Shown piece after piece: positions 47,870 through 59,759 of a stretch of 64,000 bases of DNA (position 1 is its first letter; every line of letters starts with the position of its first letter). A model generated the notes under the pieces. It was not told the origin of the DNA and made no database searches. It saw only the letters and a program-made list of their open reading frames with translations. This DNA comes from Glandiceps talaboti (lineage: Eukaryota; Hemichordata; Enteropneusta; Spengelidae): NCBI RefSeq assembly GCF_964340395.1, contig NC_135557.1:21355225-21419224 (forward strand). Direction: 5' to 3'. A program made the translations under genes and the position numbers.

Positions 47870-48240
47870 GCTGAATTGAAAGTAAAATGGCTAGATTGTC
47901 ATGACTGCACGAAATCGCTAGATCGACACCAACATAAAATGGCCAGATTGACACAACAGCATAAAATGGCCAGATTGATACGACAGCATAAAATGGCTTG
48001 ATTAACAGAACTTGGCAAGATTGAGAATGACAGAACTTGGCAAGATTGAGAATAACGAATATATAGACAATAAATTTATGGCTGGATTGCCAGCAAAATG
48101 GCTGGATCTACTATGGCTAAATCGACATGGCAGTATAATCATGACTGCATCAACAGAAATTGGCTAGATTGAGAGTAAAAATATCTCTATCTACAACAAA
48201 CTGCCTGGATTGATAGCAAAACTGCTGGATTATTAGTATA
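47870..48240. repeat. Degenerate short tandem repeat of AAATGGCTAGATTGACA type
   Basis: AAAATGGCCAGATTGACACA followed by ACAGCAT and many variants (AACTTGGCAAGATTGAGAAT occurs twice exactly) fill this stretch at 25-35-bp spacing. Confidence 0.65.
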
Positions 48241-48999
48241 AAGATGATTACATCGATAAAGTGAAATTGTTAACTTTAAAGTTTACTTTTGAAATGTCAA
48301 TTGTACATATTTAGGTTCATTTTAAATACATGTAGTTATATTTTTGTTGAGCACAGTGACTCTAATCTGGCTGCCATGTTTGGTAGTTAATAAAGGAGTG
48401 ACATTGGATATTAAGCCAGTATAACAAATGACGATTGTACACCACTACAAATCTATTGATATCGACTTATCTCGGATCGACGCGGACATTTCAGCACTTA
48501 CATTAATCAAAATGATACCGTCATTTTAATATCAATTTTCTACACTTATGGCAAGGTATTAATATCAGATCTAATTTCCTACGACCACTTTCAGACTGTA
48601 CCAATCACTATGTACATTAGATGAATTGAATGTGTTTTTACAAAGGAACAGCAATAGCTAGATTATAGTCCTAGGCGAGGGTCACTCATTTAGACATGTT
48701 GTATTTTTTATCCACACTCAATAACAAGCCTAGTATAAGGTATTTAGCTCACAGCATCGATGTTCTCCATACACAAGTAGATTGAATATTTGTATTGTGG
48801 GAAACACACTTGTCAATGTTTTCGGCTAGTTTTAGTACAAGTATGTTTGATGTTTGATTTAGCCGTAAGTGACCGCAAGACAGGATAGGTGAACGGTAAC
48901 AAAACAGGCTGTATCTAAGTTAGGTGTTTAGGGTAGAGATGTCTCAACTCACCGTCCGAAGAAACATCACAGAAGTGTCTTGGTCTCTACCCTCCATAC

Positions 49000-49003
49000 A
49001 CAC

Positions 49004-49034
<31 letters not shown>

Positions 49035-49072
49035 GATATGCATGCATGCACACACACACACACACACACACG
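49000..49072. repeat. (CA)n microsatellite
   Basis: Two CA tracts are separated by GATATGCATGCATG. Confidence 0.95.
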
Positions 49073-49164
49073 GTGACACTAATAAGACCAACAATGGGTG
49101 AAAACTAACACCCACATCAAATACTGAATATCATGTACTGTACGTGACTAAAACAACTTTGAAG

Positions 49165-49315
49165 ACTAAAGTATACAACTCTAGTGACTTACTTGTAATA
49201 ATCCCTGGTTGGGTTTTCCACTTGTTTTGTCTGATTACCCATGGTGTGTGTATACTGGTCAACACTTCGTTTTGTCTGATTAGACGTGAGGTGTGTACAC
49301 TAGCTGGTCAACACA
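49165..49315. repeat. Imperfect tandem duplication, about 60 bp
   Basis: TTTTGTCTGATTACCCATGG, TGTGTGTATACTGGTCAACAC and then TTTTGTCTGATTAGACGTGA with GGTGTGTACACTAGCTGGTC form two units. Confidence 0.55.
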
Positions 49316-49924
49316 TTCCCTCCGCTGTCCACCTTTTAAGATAGCTTCATTACACTGGTCTCTCTTAATGATGTTTTCTCCTTCATTTAGCAAGTAAAAG
49401 CAATTATGTCTATTGTCTATACTTTCTTTGACTCAGTATAGTGTGGTTTGTCTATCTTGACGATACATGACCAGGGGGTTCTTAAGACGTCAACAACCCC
49501 AACACTATCTTCATCATAACTAGATTCTTGTCGGCAATACCAACGTCATGAAATATTCCCAACTCTCTTACTCCTTGTTGGTCGTCATGGCAATACTTCA
49601 CACTGCCATCTCATGCCAAATTTCATGCACATAGGTGTGAGCCAATCAGCAGTATTCTTTCAAAGCAGCTGAGTTGGTGTGGTGCAAAGACCCCCAGCTG
49701 AGTCGTGGACAATATCACATTGAGAATTAATACAAGTGTATAGCTATTGCCTTGGGGTATGTTGATAATTTGATTTCTATCGTTACTTTCCGCCGTGTTT
49801 TTATTCACTCAGTATGCAAACTACGGTTTGACTTTGTCTCATTGCCTACCAGGTATCAATTTATTCACAATATCACATTGCTTTCACTCTTTTATCTACA
49901 GCAACTCAGTTGATCTCTGGTTTC

Positions 49925-50400
49925 TCACTGTAATTTTACCCAGGTGTGTCACTCTTATTTTACCATGGTTTGTCACTGTAATTTCACCCTGGTTTGTCAC
50001 TTACTTTGGAAAGGTTTGTCACTGTAATTTCACCCTGGTTTTCACTTATTTTGGCAAGGTTTGTCACTGTAATTTCACCCTGGTTTTCACTTATTTTGGT
50101 AAGGTTTGTCACTGTAATTTTTACCCTGGTTTTCACTTATTTTGGTAAGGTTTGTCACTGTAATTTATCCCAGGTTTGCTGTTGTAGTTTACCCCTGGTT
50201 TGCAAAAATAATTTATCCCTAATTTACCCCTGGTTTGTCACAGTAATTTAACTCTGGTTAGTCACTACAATTTAGCCCTGGTTTGTCAATTATTTTGCCA
50301 AGTAATGTCACTGTAACTTTACCCTGGTTTGTCACTGTAATTTTACCCTGGTTTGTCACTGTAATTTACCCCAGGTTTGTTATAATTGCTTTACCTTTAG
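49925..50400. repeat. Minisatellite of GGTTTGTCACTGTAATTT type
   Basis: The 24-bp unit GTTTGTCACTGTAATTTTAC plus CCTG alternates with a form containing TTTTCACTTATTTTGG.AAG. About eighteen sub-units are visible. The long plus-strand ORFs here (CHCNFTLVFTYFGKV repeats) arise from the array. Confidence 0.75.
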
Positions 50401-50924
50401 TTTGTCCGTCTAATGGCTGCATCCAATCTTGCATCCCAAGTCTTAACAATTTTTTTCTAAGACAGTGGTGTCTTGACAGTAGGTACTTTTCAATTCGAAG
50501 TCTAAACACTGACAGAATACTGAGAAAATTAGGATTCTTACGCGAGACAAATTGTAATGTACAACTGTATTAATAAGTACAAAACATCAACAGAGAAATA
50601 ATCTAAACTGTCTGTCTACGTAACGTAAGCCAATACTGAATATTTCAATCTTTATATCAATGATGGTTCACGAAATTCATGAAATGTAATCTGTACTAGG
50701 AATAAATACACTATCGCTTTCTATCAGTTTTATCATGTCCAAACCTAGAGTGAAGGTAATCAAATTTTACACATATATACTATAGTTAGGTGATGGACTC
50801 TGATATTTACACATATTTTATTTGAAAATTAAATATAAAAACTCAATGACAGATACAATTCTACATAAATTATAATTTATTGTGCATGTGTTAAAGTAAA
50901 AAAAAAAAAACAGGCTTAAACCCA

Positions 50925-51015
50925 CACTAGAACTGGGGCAGGCTAATACACCCGCACTGTAACCTAGAACTGGGGCAGGCTTACACCCACATTAGCTAGA
51001 ACTGGGACAGGCTTG
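50925..51015. repeat. Short tandem repeat, three units
   Basis: CTAGAACTGGGGCAGGCT followed by TAAACCCACA-type spacers occurs three times (the third has GGGACAGGCT). Confidence 0.65.
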
Positions 51016-51128
51016 AATTTAACTTTTACGCTTGGTAGTCAGACTACCACCTTAAAATTTTAGTAGTCGAGATACAATGTTTAGTAGTCCATGTGCCCTG
51101 GACTACTGCTAATTTCAAGCTGGCCCTG
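51004..51128. mobile_element. Possible short inverted-repeat element
   Basis: GGGACAGGCTTGAATTT at the left is similar to the complement of AATTTCAAGCTGGCCCTG at the right. Inside lie further inverted motifs (GGTAGTCAGACTACC, and GTAGTCC...GGACTAC). It follows a small tandem array of AACTGGGGCAGGCTTA-type units (50930-51015), whose last unit overlaps the left end. Confidence 0.3.
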
Positions 51129-51159
51129 TGGGGTATTATTTTTTGAGACAACCACAGTA

Positions 51160-51336
51160 TATTCACTGAAAATTATTAAAATACCAATAATTACATACTG
51201 TACATGTCAATTAGGTCTATTTTATCTATAAGTAGTATAGTAATAAGTTGAAATCCTGATTCAATGGGGTGCTGATTTTTGGGTGCGGACCCAAAAATCA
51301 ATTTGATTAGATATATTGCAGTTCACCATACTATGT
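51160..51336. repeat. Dispersed repeat family C, copy 4
   Basis: The best-preserved copy contains ATTCACTGAAAATTATTAAA, GGTCTATTTTATCTATAAGT and GGACCCAAAAATCAATTTGATT. MITE H copy 4 has inserted at 51336/51337. Sequence resembling the family's continuation resumes after 51448. Confidence 0.5.
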
Positions 51337-51440
51337 CATTCTCGCAAACCAGAGTTATTATTTCTACCACTACATTTCGAAATCCTGTGGGAGGCTCATT
51401 AAGAACATTGCCGTAAAACAGGCCGTGGTTTGCGATGATG
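51337..51440 (-). mobile_element. hAT-type MITE, family H, copy 4
   Basis: This copy is in the opposite orientation: CATTCTCGCAAACCAGAG on the left and CGTGGTTTGCGATGATG on the right. The flanking repeat TACTATGT is perfect (51329-51336 and 51441-51448). It interrupts a copy of dispersed repeat family C, whose sequence resumes after the insertion, so it post-dates that element. It is the cleanest example of the family. Confidence 0.8.
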
Positions 51441-51664
51441 TACTATGTGTACAGTTACATAAATATATTTACCCACAATACTATGCAGGGTGTACAATAT
51501 TGAGATTAAGTGATACCTTGATTTTTTTTTTAAATCATAAAAAGTTCCAGTTACAGCTCGTGCAGCTTTAAGACAAAAATTTATTAGATAATTTATTACT
51601 AGACCTAAAATGTCATATCGAGGAATAGAAATTACAACTGTCTTTTACAGTGAACATATCATTT

Positions 51665-51940
51665 TTAAGGTAAATTACCATTTAAGTGTCGACCAATTTC
51701 ACTGGTTAATACATTTTTTTAATAATAAATAATAAAATAATAATAATAATAATAATAACTTTATTTGCCATATGCTAACAAAGCATTGGAAATAGATTTT
51801 TCACAAAAAATTAATTTTTAATTAGTGGGTAAATTGCCATTTAAGTGTAGACCAATTTCACTGGTTAGTACATATTTTCAAATAATTAATGGGTAAATTA
51901 CCATATAAGTGTCGACCAATTTTACTGGTTAGTACACAAT
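51665..51940. repeat. Three 50-bp repeats interrupted by an AAT-rich tail
   Basis: GGTAAATTACCATTTAAGTG with TCGACCAATTTCACTGGTTA occurs at about 51669, 51828 and 51891. Between the first two lies (AAT)n followed by AACTTTATTTGCC (51720-51770). On the minus strand that resembles the AATAAAGTT-(ATT)n end of a SINE or LINE, so a 3'-truncated retroposon end may have landed in the array. Confidence 0.55.
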
Positions 51941-52932
51941 ATACATTGAGAGGAAAATCCACAATGATGTTGATTTCATACTAAGGTTTACCATGAATAT
52001 TTATTTATTATTTACTATTTATACCATGGGTATGTAAAAGTTGATCAAATATATCTGATTTGTCTTTGGGCTACCTAAAGTACATAGCTTTTAATTAATA
52101 TTCTATTTTTCTATAATTTTTGAAAATTTGAAAAAAAATCAATTTCAATTTTAAATTTAATTTCTTTTAATAGATTTTACTCAATTACAAAAAGTAAAGT
52201 TCTTCAATGTTGGAATTTTTCTAAACATCTAACAGAGTTCCCTTTTTGGTATGCTTCTTACATCTTCTTACAAATTACATAAAAAATAAATCTCGATAAC
52301 TAAGGTACATGTAGGTACAAAAAATTATTCACATATTAAACACAGTAAAAACTACCTGAATCTAATAGATTGGATGTCTATAAATTACAAAGGAAGTGAA
52401 AATTTACGTCTTTTCTAAATATACAGTAATTTTATCACTTGAAATCCCAAGACATCTAAAGGTATATCAATTTTACACTCTGCGGACATCCACACTACAG
52501 GAAACACCTATATTGGTGTGATTTGCACATATTGTAGAAATCCACATTACAGGAAATGGTGACTTTCAGGGCCTAGTATGGTGTGCGAGGATATCCTAAA
52601 ATAGTGACTTTTACAGGTTGTATGTAGTACATGGTGTGTAGGGGGTCCAGGCTACCTGTCCCTTGGGAGATTACTTTTTAGTATCATAATCGTTGTTTAT
52701 TCATTTATAGTTTTTTATACAGAAAATGTCCAACTTTTTTTTAAAAATTCCCAGTTACTAGAAGTCTTTCAAAGCCTTCATTCACCTGACTGTTAGAACA
52801 CATTGGTGTGACTGGGTTTTTTCAATTATTCCAAAAAAAAAATGAAAATGCCTGGAGACTTGAGGAAGTCTAAGGGTAGCCTAAAATCATGTTTTTTTTT
52901 AAAGACCTACATGTTGTGTAGGATAGCCTAAA

Positions 52933-53116
52933 ATAGTGCAATTTGAAGGAGTGTAATTGAGTGTTTAAAATTGGTAATTACCGATACGATTAAGTATACC
53001 TCTCTGTGTCTGTCAACTTGGTGTTTTTGTGAACCTCATCATAGTGATTAGTTACTCATTTGATACCTGGACCAATTAGTGTGGTCTCATCAATGGCAAT
53101 CACAGTTATTACAATG
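52933..53116. repeat. Dispersed repeat family E, copy 1
   Basis: It is co-linear with 59361-59532: AGTGCAATTT, AAAATTGGTA, GTCAACTTG, TAGTTACTCATTTGATACC, AGTGTGGTCTCATCAAT and a terminal CACAGTTATTA. Confidence 0.45.
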
Positions 53117-53879
53117 TATAGTCTGTCAAATCATTTAATATGGGCAAGAAGAAGCAATCTGGATGTCAAACTCAAGGAACATTATGGGGGGGGGGGGGTA
53201 TTCCTGACTGCCATGGTCCACTGCACCAATTCAACAACAACAAGGAATGGGTCAGTCAGTCACAGTTGGCAGTAGGACACACTTTTGCAGTTCCTCGCCT
53301 TCTTGAAGTCAAACCCAGTAGCCTAAAATCGCTTGAAATGACACCATTGAGTGTGTACAGTTAGTAGTAATTAGAGAGACTTGACAATAGCATAGGTCTG
53401 TGTAGATCTGAAAACACAATAGTTATACTGAACCTAACATACATTTTCTTCCAATTCACTAGACATTGGTTTATTTATTACACATAGACACAGACTTAGG
53501 TGTTCATTAGGTGAATCATACATACCTACCCTCTGAGTACCAACTAATTGCTATCTATTCAGACTCCAATTCAATCACGTTATTTTAGTCTCATTGTTAG
53601 CCCCTTCTAAGTTGTTGTTCACACCATAGACCCTCCACCCAGTGGGTCTATGTTCACACATACTCAGCTTAGAGGACTCAAATAAGCTTTTACCATGGAA
53701 GTATCACCCTCCACACACAAGCACCAGTGTACCTTGATTTTGTACCAGCTTAAAGGTGATTCAAAATGCTCACATTCACTATTGCTATTTTGCTAGACGA
53801 CATGTTTGTGAAACATATTCTGGTTTTAAAACTTTTAAACGCGATGGTCTGCAAACACCTTAAAATGACCTTTTTTCAG

Positions 53880-53945
53880 TCAGTTTCCTTCGGATTTACT
53901 TCGAGAGTTTTCGGGTATTTCCGGTCCCACCTAGACCACGCAAAG
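53880..53945 (+). CDS. Candidate internal exon, 66 bp (low confidence)
   Basis: ACCTTTTTTCAG (acceptor AG at 53878-53879) is followed by 66 bases and then AAAG|GTATGAG (donor GT at 53946-53947). The interval is richer in CpG than its surroundings (six or so in about 70 bp). It is open in two of three forward frames; one reads SVSFGFTSRVFGYFRSHLDH and ends AK, keeping phase 0 at both ends. An upstream in-frame ATG (53766) extends the ORF to 61 codons. The minus strand is also open briefly, so coding strand is uncertain. I recognise no protein family. It may be a chance pair of splice-like sites. Confidence 0.2.
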
Positions 53946-54499
53946 GTATGAGATACATATGTATGTCAATGTATACTACATACCTTTGCACACTTGTTCA
54001 ATTTACATTCAAGTCCTAACTTTAACTTTGAAAACTTTTCATCATCATACTGTACATACTTCAGTTTTATTTTGATGTGTTTATCTCCAAATTTCAACTT
54101 TAACTGAAAACTTTTGTCGAGAAGATACGTACATATAAACCATTTATTTACACCATCTTTTTCAAATTAAATTCTTCAAGACCTTAGAACTTTGAAAACA
54201 TTTGAAATGTAGATACACAAATATAAACATATCCCAGTTTGTTCAAGATAAAGTCATAAATAAAATTTAGTTTGAACACTTTTCATTAAGTATGTACTTC
54301 AACTTCATGAAATATTTCCAAATTGCAACTCTCAATTTGAAAACTATCATCAAGTGAAGTCATAGACCCTACAAGATGGTGGATTACACTTCTGTAGACA
54401 CTCTTTTGGATTATTCAAACAATCTTAGACTAGGATTTAAATGTTGACAAATTTTTGTCACATGTATATACTTCAGTATACCTTACCCCTCTCTCATTT

Positions 54500-54614
54500 G
54501 TCTGTCTGTCTGGCTGTCTGTCTGTCTGTCTGTCTATCTGTGTTTGTTTGTCTGTCTGTCACTGCCTGTCTCCAACTGTATGTCTGTCTGTGTCTGTGTC
54601 TGTGTTTGTCTGTA

Positions 54615-54687
<73 letters not shown>

Positions 54688-54707
54688 TCAACTTTATGTC
54701 TGTCTGC

Positions 54708-54746
<39 letters not shown>

Positions 54747-54766
54747 ACTGCCTGTCTCCAACTGTA

Positions 54767-54850
<84 letters not shown>
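54500..54850. repeat. Composite (TGTC)n-(TC)n microsatellite
   Basis: TGTC runs are interrupted by a block CACTGCCTGTCTCCAACTGT that occurs twice (54559 and 54746), showing a segmental duplication within the array. The tract ends in about 58 bp of (TC)n. Confidence 0.95.
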
Positions 54851-54853
<3 letters not shown>

Positions 54854-54854
54854 A

Positions 54855-57180
54855 ATGTATTCATCTAGTCTCCCATTCAAAGGGTAACACAAGTTTAACA
54901 ATGGAAGTGACTCATCACTCTGAACACAATGTTAGATTTTATTCTGAAACTAATTTAATTTTTAATTCAACTGTTACCATTGACAAAGACACTAGATTTT
55001 ATCTACAATTTGATTAACTCTAATTTAAGTATGGCTGTCAAAAAACTACTCTAGAGACATATTCATATCATCAAATCATACCACCATTGTATTGTGCTTG
55101 TGTCAAATAAATGGACTACTTCATTAGTACAGTTAATGAAAGGTATTGTCTACCAACCCAACCCATCACAGTGACTGCTCTAGGCATCCAAACAAAATAC
55201 ACTGGAATTATTCCTTCTTTGTGTTTCGGATATGAGATTCACAGACTGAGATCGTATAACCAAAGGGCTCAACTTTAGGAGAGCTCAGAAGCTACATTAC
55301 TGAGGTCTACAAAGTCCATATCGAGATCTGGGCTGTCAAATTTTTATCATGGAAACATCATTAAATCACGACCACATAAACTGATAGTGAAACTTTATTA
55401 AATGTGCAAATATACAAAATGTTGAGGCTTAGAGAAAAAAAACAAAGCCAAGTCACTGAGTGAACGGATATCAAGAAGCACTCCACTTGAAATATTTGAC
55501 AAAGTGTGCCAGGGCGTGTCATTCGATACAGAAAATTAAAAACAGTAAAGTCACTAACTAAATTCTAAATTTTATATGTACCTCCAGTAAATTAAAGACG
55601 ACTTGTTTCTGAAACAGTTTTTTACCCCACAGTCATACAGAGAGCATAATGTTTTAATTCTTTATTTTATATCCTAAAAAGTCACTGCATTTAAATTCAT
55701 GTCTACCATTACGTTTTATTAGTACATAGCCTTACCTACTTTATGTGTTTATTCTTTTAATTTACTGCAAAACTACATAAATTTCCATTTTCAACTTTTT
55801 TACCTTTATATGTCAAAATAAAATCATTATTGTCATTATTAATCATTAGGTTATATCTTTTTAATCATATGTAGGCCTTATTTTTTTCATAAAGAGACAC
55901 AAACTGAGTTTATATGTTTATTTTTTTTTAATTTCAAGTAAAATAAAATAAAATTCTGACCTTACCCTGTTTTCTGAAACCATGTTATCGGAAACAAATA
56001 TTTTTTTCTATTTTGCCTAAAAAACAGATTGTATATCATTAAATGAGTAATACATTGTTAGTCAGACACCTATCTTTAAATATATCTAGACTATGACATT
56101 GCGACTTAAAAAACAGAGAACTGCTCAACTACCATTTGATTTAATTAAAGTTGTCTGTTGATGAGGGGTTATTGTAATGATGAACCAAACAACAGATGTC
56201 ATAGACTTTGCACTGACACAAAGACAGACAACAGATCAGTACTAATTAGCATAACAATAGGATGAATGGCAACTGGATTACCATAACAATACGACACCTC
56301 CATGTGTATTGATTGGTGAAAAGTGACAGGAAGTCACACATGGATTGTAAAACTGTCTAGTCAGGGATTGATCAGAGAGTGTCTCTAGGGTGAATGGTTT
56401 AAGATAACTATAGGTTTCTCTTTACAATTCTACACAAATGGATTAACTAATGGTTTAACTCTGAACACACTTTTTAATTAATTTGCAATCATTTGAAATT
56501 TACCATTCAGCGTTATAGTAGCTTGGTTTGTCACGAAAACTAGAACCAGTCAATGTATTCAATACATTGATTCAGTACTATGGTCACTGGCCTTTATGTA
56601 CAAACATTGTCATAACAGCCACTTTGTCACATCAGACACTACCAGTCATCAGTCCCTATAGAGGGACTGTGATCACTCCAACTGTACATTTTCACAGACA
56701 ACAAAGTTCCTTGTCTGTGACATTTCTGAGGCATTTTAATATATCTCCTTTTTCTCCTATTGCTGTTTCATCTTTTGAGTAATTGTCGATTTGATGTATG
56801 AGGGCCAGAATGGAAAGAAGCCGACCCTGCAATATGCTCTGCGTTGTTTGTAATGCTTACTGGTTTTACCCTGAATAAAGATATTTTATGACAATAATAA
56901 AGTAATTCCATGTTAAGCCTGTCTATGAACAGCTGAAATGTCAGGAAGTTTTTAATAAACGCTGGTTTATAAATAACTTTTGATTTGTCTTTCTTAAACT
57001 CTGATTTAGAGTTATTAACATGACTATAGCTTTGTATACACTGCCAGTCCACTAAGACTGAGACACTGCCATCTCTCTTACATTGTACGTATTATGTACC
57101 TACCAAACACACAGATTATATTTTCTTTGTAAATTTTATTTAAGTATTTTATAATTTGATGAGTCCACATAGGACACCTT
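54855..57180. other. No gene recognised
   Basis: It holds the inverted dispersed repeat copy at 55925-56000 and a short near-palindrome AGTCCCTATAGAGGGACT (56650-56667). The 84- and 94-codon ORFs have no recognisable domain or splice context. Confidence 0.5.
55925..56000 (-). repeat. Dispersed repeat, copy 2 of an inverted pair
   Basis: Read on the minus strand: TTTCCGATAACATGGTTTCAG, AAAACAGGG and CAGAATTTTATTTTATTTTA, matching the 745-820 segment. Confidence 0.4.
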
Positions 57181-57186
57181 AATAAA

Positions 57187-57390
57187 CAATAACAACATAA
57201 CATAACATAACATGACATAAGATAACAATAACATAACAATAACATAACATAACATAACATAACATAACAATAACATAACATAACAATAACATGACATAAG
57301 ATAACAATAACATAACATAACATAATAACATAACATAACATAACAATAACATAACATAACCGAACATAACATAACATAACATAACATAAC
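57187..57390. repeat. (AACAT)n pentanucleotide array
   Basis: AACAT/AACAATAACAT units fill 200 bp, with a duplicated variant block ATGACATAAGATAACAATAA (57211 and 57291). Minus-strand ORFs (VMLCYVML repeats) are artefacts. Confidence 0.95.
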
Positions 57391-58137
57391 TGCATTATTT
57401 CATCAGTTATTTACAAACTTTAAGGTGAATAGCCTCTTTATTTCATGGTTGTGTTACATTGTTAGCTCTAGAGGATAATTGAGGGCTAGTACTTGAAGCA
57501 TGTACCTCAGACCACAGCACAGAAAAGTAAAATTTGAAGTATTTAAATTACAGTCACTAAATTTTGATATTATGTATTGGAGTAAACAAAAAGCTGTTCA
57601 ACAAATTTCTGAAAGTATATGGCGAATCATTGTGGAGTAACTGGTTGTTACTTTTGCTGCCTTCAACCCTTATCTACATACTTGGCAGCAAATGTCTAAA
57701 ACCTCATGGTGTATGAAATTGAAGTCGATTGTACATTTCTTTGAATGTCAAATGTGTTCCTTGGATGTAGTCACCTCAATCAAGTTCTATGCATCAGGAA
57801 ATCTTCTAAAAATTGCAAATAAACACACCAAATCATACCAGTACTGTTTAAAATTGATTTTATTCACAGCAAATCAGTTTGACTTGGTAAGTATCACCTG
57901 AAGCAAGAATTCCATTAGAGTGTGAGTTACAGTGTGTAAATATGAATAAAAAGTTAGGGCATAGACAGGCTATAGGTTACTTTGCATCACTGATTACATA
58001 CCTCCCACCATTACTGCAAATCAGATAAATGTATGTCACTCATGTCCAGTGTGCTAATTGCTACACAGTTTACTCCCCTGGGCAGTTATTATTCAACCAA
58101 GTGTGTGTATGTGCATGCCTGTCTGTGTGTGACGTAC

Positions 58138-58172
58138 TGTATGTATGTATGTATGTATGTATGTATGTATAT
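58138..58172. repeat. (GTAT)n microsatellite
   Basis: About eight GTAT units. Confidence 0.95.
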
Positions 58173-58330
58173 GTATGTACATGTTGGTGAATCTTTCAGA
58201 TCACATATATGTTTAATTCTCTCGTAGTCTAGTTCCTATATGGTATGAGATACGATTACTATGATCATAGTTGTTACTCTAGCACAGAAATCTGTGCTAC
58301 CCCCTCCTGACGGCATTTATATCAACATGA

Positions 58331-58338
58331 TGACGTCA
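58331..58338. promoter_or_regulatory. Full CRE palindrome
   Basis: TGACGTCA within the 12-bp palindrome GATGACGTCATC, a consensus CREB/ATF site. No associated start site is evident. Confidence 0.3.
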
Positions 58339-59153
58339 TCGCATCCCACATAATTTTAGTTAAAACAGCTGTACTAATCGAATAATGAGCAATTGTCCGA
58401 AGGAAGTAAACCAATTACAACTGTCTGTTAATTTGTGATGGATTAGTTTCTACTGACATGTGCCGTTTACCCTTCACCCAGCATGGGGTTTACTCAGATT
58501 AATGGTAAAAAATACAAAATTTGTATACTTTTCATAATCCAACCGACCCTTTACTTAAAAACATGAAAATGTAAAAATATAAAAACAAAAACACATACAA
58601 ACATGCAAACATAAAAATGTAAAAAACATGGAAATAAAAATGGCCACCCTAACTTCTACTCTCTTCCTCTGAGTGTAAGTACTACAAGTAGTCACAGAGT
58701 ACCATAGTCGTTCCAAGGCTGAGACATATTGCCTAACACTGCTCTGGGCTATAACTTCATTTACTATGAGTACAGTCACTGTGGGAAAAACAACTACCCT
58801 ACATGAATAGCTATAATGAGTAGCCTATTGGCAACAACCAAAACAACTTTTTAATTAGATTTTATATGGCCATAACAGACATGGTAATTCTGCCTGCAAC
58901 TTGTTTTCAGACTCCAAAGCATGGGGGCTTGTTGTTATTATCACAAAAAACTATCAACAATAGAGACAAAGTCTACAGAATAACACAACTAGATGAAGAA
59001 AAAACATGGAAATTCATTAGAGAAATGCAGAAGGTAGCCTGAGAAACAGCAACAAGCAACAGTAATTGTGTTAGATCTATAGTTTAAATACTGACAATGT
59101 CATGACAACTAATTTGTTCAAAAGGTGTCTGTTTCTAAAATCCACATTTGATG

Positions 59154-59252
59154 CATCGTCGCAAACCACAGCCTGTTTTATGGCAATGTTCTTAACGAGC
59201 CTCCTACTGGAAATGTAGTGGTAGAAATAATAACTCTGGTTTGCGAGAATGC
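59154..59252 (+). mobile_element. hAT-type MITE, family H, copy 5
   Basis: The left end is CATCGTCGCAAACCACAG and the right end CTCTGGTTTGCGAGAATGC. Its flanks, ATTTGATG (59146-59153) and AGTTGATG (59253-59260), differ at one of eight positions, which fits an aged 8-bp target duplication. The interior is close to copies 2 and 4. Confidence 0.7.
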
Positions 59253-59360
59253 AGTTGATGGAGAGAATTTGATTTGTAAATTGTATTCATCATAGTGCTA
59301 CCATGATAAACATGCATATAGAGTGTACAAAAATTTATGTTAAGGTAATGTCAAACCATT

Positions 59361-59532
59361 CATAAGTGCAATTTAGGGACATGTTAAAAATTGGTAGTTA
59401 GGATAGAAGTGCACCCCCTGTATCAGTCAACTTGACATTCTTGTTAATCTAGTCATACTGACTAGTTTATACTCATTTCATACCCGTCAGTGTGGTTGCA
59501 TCAATCGTTGTCAATCGATCGTTACAGTTTTT
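59361..59532. repeat. Dispersed repeat family E, copy 2
   Basis: It matches 52933-53116 in order and orientation (AGTGCAATTT, AAAATTGGTAGTTA, GTCAACTTG, ACTCATTTCATACC, AGTGTGGTTGCATCAAT). It begins about 110 bp after MITE H copy 5. Confidence 0.45.
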
Positions 59533-59759
59533 ATTTTGTGCTGTTGACAATTGATTAGGTTTGGTTTTCATATCATAATATACACCGTTCATACAGACTG
59601 TTAGTCATTGAGGAATGACATAGTCCCCGCTATGATTGGGTTTTAAGGAATTATCACTACTCTGATCATGCAACAACACTTGTGAACCTAAATCAAACAG
59701 ACTTTATGTTGTGTCTGCTGGTTGGACATGGAACATGCCTACAACAATAAAGGATGGGT

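Noticed and set aside
48935-48990. Minus-strand donor-like CGGACG|GTGAGT after a possible first exon
   Set aside because: The only open stretch before it is about 45 bp after a (CA)n microsatellite; GGGTAGAGA and TCTCTACCC around it form a chance-looking inverted repeat.
49795-50573. ORFs of 85-117 codons with NFTLVFTYFGKV repeats, resembling membrane segments
   Set aside because: They derive from the GTTTGTCACTGTAATTT minisatellite and are open in more than one frame.
54441-54901. Long ORFs on both strands (VCLSVCLS, DRQTDRQT)
   Set aside because: They are translations of the (TGTC)n microsatellite; all frames stay open because the repeat has no stop.
57078-57395. Minus-strand ORFs VMLCYVML
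   Set aside because: They are pentanucleotide repeat translations.
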